Source: Chloroflexota bacterium
GTDB taxonomy: Bacteria > Chloroflexota > UBA5177 > JANWHV01
Direction of reading: 5' to 3'
Assembly: GCA_025450375.1 (NCBI GenBank)
Contig: JANWHO010000206.1
Coordinates: forward strand, 1-8,926
DNA: 8,926 bases
Both the position numbers and the translations under genes were made by a program. The notes under the pieces were generated by a model. The model ran no database searches and was not told where the DNA came from. It saw only the letters and a program-made list of their open reading frames with translations. Within the stretch, counting starts at the first letter, position 1; each line of letters begins with the position of its first letter. Shown here one piece after another: positions 6,971 through 8,926 of this stretch.

Positions 6971-6999
6971 TTGCAAGCTCACGCCATACCCTCTATTCT
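6971..6999 (+). promoter_or_regulatory. Candidate promoter of the Clp N-domain gene
   Basis: TTGCAA (6971-6976) and TATTCT (6994-6999) are separated by exactly 17 nt. Each matches 4 of 6 consensus bases. Transcription would start near 7006, giving a leader of about 65 nt that contains most of the ATTACG/CGTAA array. Found by eye and moderate in strength. Confidence 0.4.
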
Positions 7000-7001
7000 A
7001 G

Positions 7002-7048
7002 ATTACGTGAGGCCATGTGCGTAAGTAAATTACGGACACCATCGTAAT
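7002..7048. promoter_or_regulatory. Alternating ATTACG/CGTAA inverted-repeat array
   Basis: Four half-sites alternate in orientation: ATTACG at 7002-7007, CGTAA at 7020-7024, ATTACG at 7029-7034 and CGTAAT at 7043-7048. Adjacent sites form three possible inverted pairs with gaps of 12, 4 and 8 nt; the last is a perfect 6-bp pair. The array sits at or just after the predicted transcription start of the Clp N-domain gene. It may be an operator for a dimeric DNA-binding protein, or a leader in which the middle pair competes with the outer pairs. Confidence 0.5.
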
Positions 7049-7073
7049 CAACGCAGACCTGATGAGGACGACT

Positions 7074-7874
7074 ATGACAGAGCAACAGGTGGAACCACAA
7101 CCATCGCCGGCAATGCGCGAGACATTCGCAAGGTTTACCGGACGAACACGCGATGCGCTGCTGCGGGCGCAGGAGGAGGCACAAGCCCTTAACCACACCT
7201 CTATCGGCACGGAACATCTCCTGCTGGGCCTCCTTGCCGAACGGCGGAGTGCGGCCGTAAAGGCTCTGGCCGGTTTGGGGATTGAACCCCGGCAAGTGCG
7301 TGCCGCGGTGGAGGAGATCATTGGGCGCGGAGATCCCACCCCAGTCGGTGAGGATGGTTTAACCCCTCGCTGCAAGGTGGTGCTTGAGTTGGCGGTTGAC
7401 GAGGCGCGGCGTCTCAAGCGCGGCTATGTTTGCTCGGAGCATCTGTTGCTCGCCCTCATCCGGGAAGGAGAGAGCGTTGCCGCCCAGGTGCTGGCGGGCT
7501 TTGACGTGACTCTTGAGAAGGCACGCACGGAAGTCCTCCAACTCACCGGCGGTCGGATGGTATCCGCCAAGAACAACGTGGTCATGTGCCGCCTGGATGA
7601 TGCTTCGGTCAATGCGTTGGACACCTTGATTGAGGCGGGCATCCGTGCCACGCGCAGCGACGCTGCGGCGTGGCTCGTCCAGCAAGGAATCGAGGCGAAT
7701 GTGCCCCTGTTTGGGCGTGTGTCCCCAACCGTCGCGCATATCCGGCAGCTCCGCCTGGAGGCTCGGCGTTTGGCCCAGGAAGTGACGGTGGCCGCTGCCT
7801 CCACTACTCAATCCCAAGCCCAGGGTCCGGCCGTGGATGACGATGGTGAGCGTATTTCACCAGGTACAACCTAG
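7074..7874 (+). CDS. Double ClpC-type N-domain protein with C-terminal ribbon-helix-helix-like domain, no ATPase
   Basis: 266 residues from ATG 7074, chosen because TGAGGA lies 5 nt upstream; ATG 7062 would add four residues and has no ribosome site. Residues about 18-83 and 96-160 are two Clp_N repeats very like the start of ClpC (FARFTGRTRDALLRAQEEA, then I-G-T-E47-H-L-L-L-G-L-L; second repeat V-C-S-E122-H-L-L-L-A-L-I-R-E-G-E). E47 and E122 correspond to the two Glu residues (E32, E106) with which Bacillus subtilis ClpC binds phosphoarginine. The Walker motifs and AAA+ modules that should follow are absent. Instead, 167-207 reads V-V-M-C-R-L-D-D...L-D-T-L-I-E-A-G-I-R-A-T-R-S-D-A-A-A-W-L, the pattern of a ribbon-helix-helix (CopG-like) DNA-binding fold. 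A short charged helix (222-238) and a polar tail follow. It could be an adaptor, a decoy for ClpC substrates, or a transcription factor sensing protein quality. Function is inferred; the domain make-up is clear for Clp_N and likely for the second part. Confidence 0.85.
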   Translation: MTEQQVEPQPSPAMRETFARFTGRTRDALLRAQEEAQALNHTSIGTEHLLLGLLAERRSAAVKALAGLGIEPRQVRAAVEEIIGRGDPTPVGEDGLTPRCKVVLELAVDEARRLKRGYVCSEHLLLALIREGESVAAQVLAGFDVTLEKARTEVLQLTGGRMVSAKNNVVMCRLDDASVNALDTLIEAGIRATRSDAAAWLVQQGIEANVPLFGRVSPTVAHIRQLRLEARRLAQEVTVAAASTTQSQAQGPAVDDDGERISPGTT

Positions 7875-7877
7875 TAA

Positions 7878-7890
7878 AGCCCGCGGGGCT
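7878..7890 (+). terminator. Short GC-rich stem-loop after the Clp N-domain gene
   Basis: AGCCC-GCG-GGGCT forms a 5-bp stem with a 3-nt loop 3 nt after the stop codon, followed by GTTCC. The stem is short and the T-run minimal, so it is at best a weak intrinsic terminator. Confidence 0.3.
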
Positions 7891-7928
7891 GTTCCGCATG
7901 GGGTTGGCGTAGCATGAGGCCCGATTAG

Positions 7929-8233
7929 GTTGACCCTTCCTGCCAGGGAATCACAATCCCCAGCCGCGTGTATCCCATCCTGGTGACCGTTCGCACGGCT
8001 ATACTGAGCGCAAGGCAAGTGATGGCCATTTTCATATTTCCGCCTTGGGGATAGCCTTGCAACCGGAGAATGGCCTGTTGCGGGTGTTCGATGCCTCCGG
8101 GCGGCCCGTGCCGTTCACCCATGAAAAAATCTCGTTGCTTTCCGCCCAGTCAATGCACATCGCTGAACTGGAGAATGATCTGGCGCGGCTGCGTCGGCGA
8201 CAACGGGACGGCGGTTCCGGTCTGGCCGATTGA
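7929..8233 (+). pseudogene. 3' remnant of a Uma2-family (DUF820) endonuclease-like gene, frameshifted
   Basis: The clear part (about 8000-8233) reads S-D-G-H-F-H-I-S-A-L-G-I-A-L-Q-P-E-N-G-L-L-R-V-F-D, then G-R-P-V-P-F, and ends in a charged coiled-coil (I-A-E-L-E-N-D-L-A-R-L-R-R-R) before TGA at 8231. This is the C-terminal pattern of Uma2-family proteins, PD-(D/E)XK-related nucleases abundant in Chloroflexota and cyanobacteria. Directly upstream but in another frame, 7929-7979 reads V-D-P-S-C-Q-G-I-T-I-P-S-R-V-Y-P-I, similar to the D-P-x-L-Q-G segment that precedes it in intact members. A frameshift near 7978-7990 would join them. Stops at 7926 and 7931 close the two frames. The nuclease core is missing, so the remnant should be inactive. 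A short reading frame from TTG 8045 (62 codons) lies inside it and is not likely to be a gene of its own. Confidence 0.65.
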
Positions 8234-8300
8234 GACCGCCTAGTCGCACCGAGTAGAGCAAGCACTTTGCACGGCGATGCCCATGCCGGAATTGCGCGCC

Positions 8301-8657
8301 TCATGGGTGCGCGTCGGCGCCGCTTGGCGCGCTCATGGCGCGACGGCTCGTCTTTCGACGGAGGCGGCGATAGATCAAGTATCCGATGGCCGCCGCAGGC
8401 AGCATGATGAGACTGGCCCCGCCTGCGAACCGCTGGAGCACGCCCAGGTTTGTACCCACCAGATACCCCGTCAGCACCCAGACCAGGTTCCAGATCAGCG
8501 CGGCGATCGCCTCGTAGTAGAGGAAGCGCCGGTAGGGCAGGCCGCTCATTCCCGCCGTAATCGCCACGAACGACCGGACATGGCCGATGAAGTGGGCGAG
8601 CAGCAACTCCCATGCTCCGTGCCGGGCCAGGAAGCGCCTTGCCTCGGCCAGCCGGCC
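8301..8657 (-). pseudogene. DedA/VTT-family membrane protein, C-terminal part only
   Basis: The minus-strand frame encodes G-R-L-A-E-A-R-R-F-L-A-R-H-G-A-W-E, then H-F-I-G-H-V-R-S-F-V, A-G-M-S-G-L-P-Y-R-R-F-L-Y-Y-E and two hydrophobic segments (A-A-L-I-W-N-L-V-W-V-L-T-G-Y-L-V-G and the A-G-G-A-S-L-I-M-L-P-A-A-A-I-G-Y-L-I-Y region), followed by a basic tail and a stop at 8301-8303. This matches the second half of DedA-family proteins (SNARE-associated/VTT domain, lipid scramblase-like). The first half, with the re-entrant loop and essential acidic residues, is absent. The frame stays open upstream to an ATG at 8759, but the 34 residues from there are Arg/Pro/Ser-rich, unlike DedA, and lie antisense to the TerC-like coding sequence. 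The gene therefore seems broken at about 8657, in a head-to-head junction with the TerC fragment. Confidence 0.72.
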
Positions 8658-8926
8658 GCTCGCGCCGGCCGAACGGCGGCGCGCTATCCTGCTCGGCGCC
8701 GGCGGCGCTATCGGCTTGCGCGTACTCTGTACGGCTCTAGTTGCCGCGCTGCTTGGCATCCCCTTGCTTCAGGCGTTTGGCGGCCTGCTGCTGCTGTGGA
8801 TCGCCTACAAGCTCGTGCGGCGGCGTGAGAAGGTGCATGCGGTCCGCGAAGGCGGCGCCCTGGGCGAGGCGGTGCGCACGATCATCCTGGCCGATGCCGT
8901 CATGAGCCTTGATAACATGGTGGCGG
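8587..8926 (+). CDS. TerC-family integral membrane protein, N-terminally truncated and running off the window
   Basis: A plus-strand frame open to the right edge. From about 8650 it reads S-R-P-L-A-P-A-E-R-R-R-A-I-L-L-G-A-G-G-A, then transmembrane segments V-L-C-T-A-L-V-A-A-L-L-G-I and F-G-G-L-L-L-L-W-I-A-Y-K-L-V, then A-V-R-T-I-I-L-A-D-A-V-M-S-L-D-N-M-V-A. The last is the second conserved metal-site motif of TerC/YjbE-type proteins, proposed metal (Mn2+) exporters. The first helix, with the matching G-D-N motif that should precede R-R-R-A-I by about 30-40 residues, is missing. In its place the frame runs through antisense DedA sequence to an in-frame ATG at 8587, so residues 1-20 are not TerC-like. 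Whether a protein is made is uncertain; it may be a fragment created by rearrangement. Confidence 0.7.
   Translation, partial: MKWASSNSHAPCRARKRLASASRPLAPAERRRAILLGAGGAIGLRVLCTALVAALLGIPLLQAFGGLLLLWIAYKLVRRREKVHAVREGGALGEAVRTIILADAVMSLDNMVA

Larger units (their letters stand above)
6852..7073. other. Intergenic region between the urate operon and the Clp N-domain gene
   Basis: About 220 nt with no convincing gene. It contains a long imperfect hairpin shortly after the allantoinase stop, a candidate sigma70-type promoter at 6971-6999 and an alternating ATTACG/CGTAA array in the leader of the next gene; each is listed separately. The GC content is lower towards the right end than in the flanking genes. 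Confidence 0.6.

Noticed and set aside
7002..7048. CRISPR-like repeat array
   Set aside because: The units are only 5-6 nt and alternate in orientation with short unequal gaps; there is no repeat-spacer structure and no cas gene.
8045..8233. Independent 62-residue gene starting at TTG
   Set aside because: It is the tail of a Uma2-like protein, and homology continues upstream of the TTG in the same frame; better treated as part of a remnant.
8277..8828. Plus-strand 183-codon open frame across the DedA/TerC region
   Set aside because: Its translation has no membrane segments or family match and is out of frame with both recognisable membrane proteins.

Overview
This window is a high-GC bacterial chromosome segment built around a purine (urate/allantoin) breakdown cluster. 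The likely source is Chloroflexota, possibly Thermomicrobia or Sphaerobacter-like. That placement is an inference from GC content, a Uma2-family remnant, a palindrome of the GTAGGGG...CCCCTAC type, and a small protein carrying two Clp N-domains. No rRNA or other decisive marker is present.

Left part, minus strand: the 5' two-thirds or so of a group II PLP-dependent decarboxylase-like gene (775 down to the window edge) lies downstream of an 8-oxoguanine deaminase gene (2207-843). A long near-perfect hairpin sits between them. The region at 2208-2438 is a divergent control region with several short palindromes and a plausible -10 box.

Centre, plus strand (2439-6851): five genes are packed head to tail with overlaps of 4, 1 and 4 nt and one junction of 0 nt. 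They are OHCU decarboxylase, cofactor-free urate oxidase, 5-hydroxyisourate hydrolase, an M20 allantoate amidohydrolase and allantoinase. Together they cover urate -> 5-hydroxyisourate -> OHCU -> S-allantoin -> allantoate -> ureidoglycine/ureidoglycolate with ammonia release. The divergent deaminase would feed urate in directly from 8-oxoguanine. No xanthine dehydrogenase, transporter, regulator or ureidoglycolate-processing gene is visible here.

Right part: a 210-nt gap contains a long imperfect hairpin and an alternating ATTACG/CGTAA array. It precedes a 266-residue protein with two ClpC-type N-domains, no ATPase, and a C-terminal ribbon-helix-helix-like segment. Both Clp repeats keep the Glu that binds phosphoarginine in Bacillus ClpC, which makes this the most unusual gene in the window.

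From about 7929 to the end the DNA looks rearranged. It holds a frameshifted 3' remnant of a Uma2-family gene, then a DedA-family gene (minus) and a TerC-family gene (plus) that meet head to head at about 8650-8660, both lacking their N-terminal portions.
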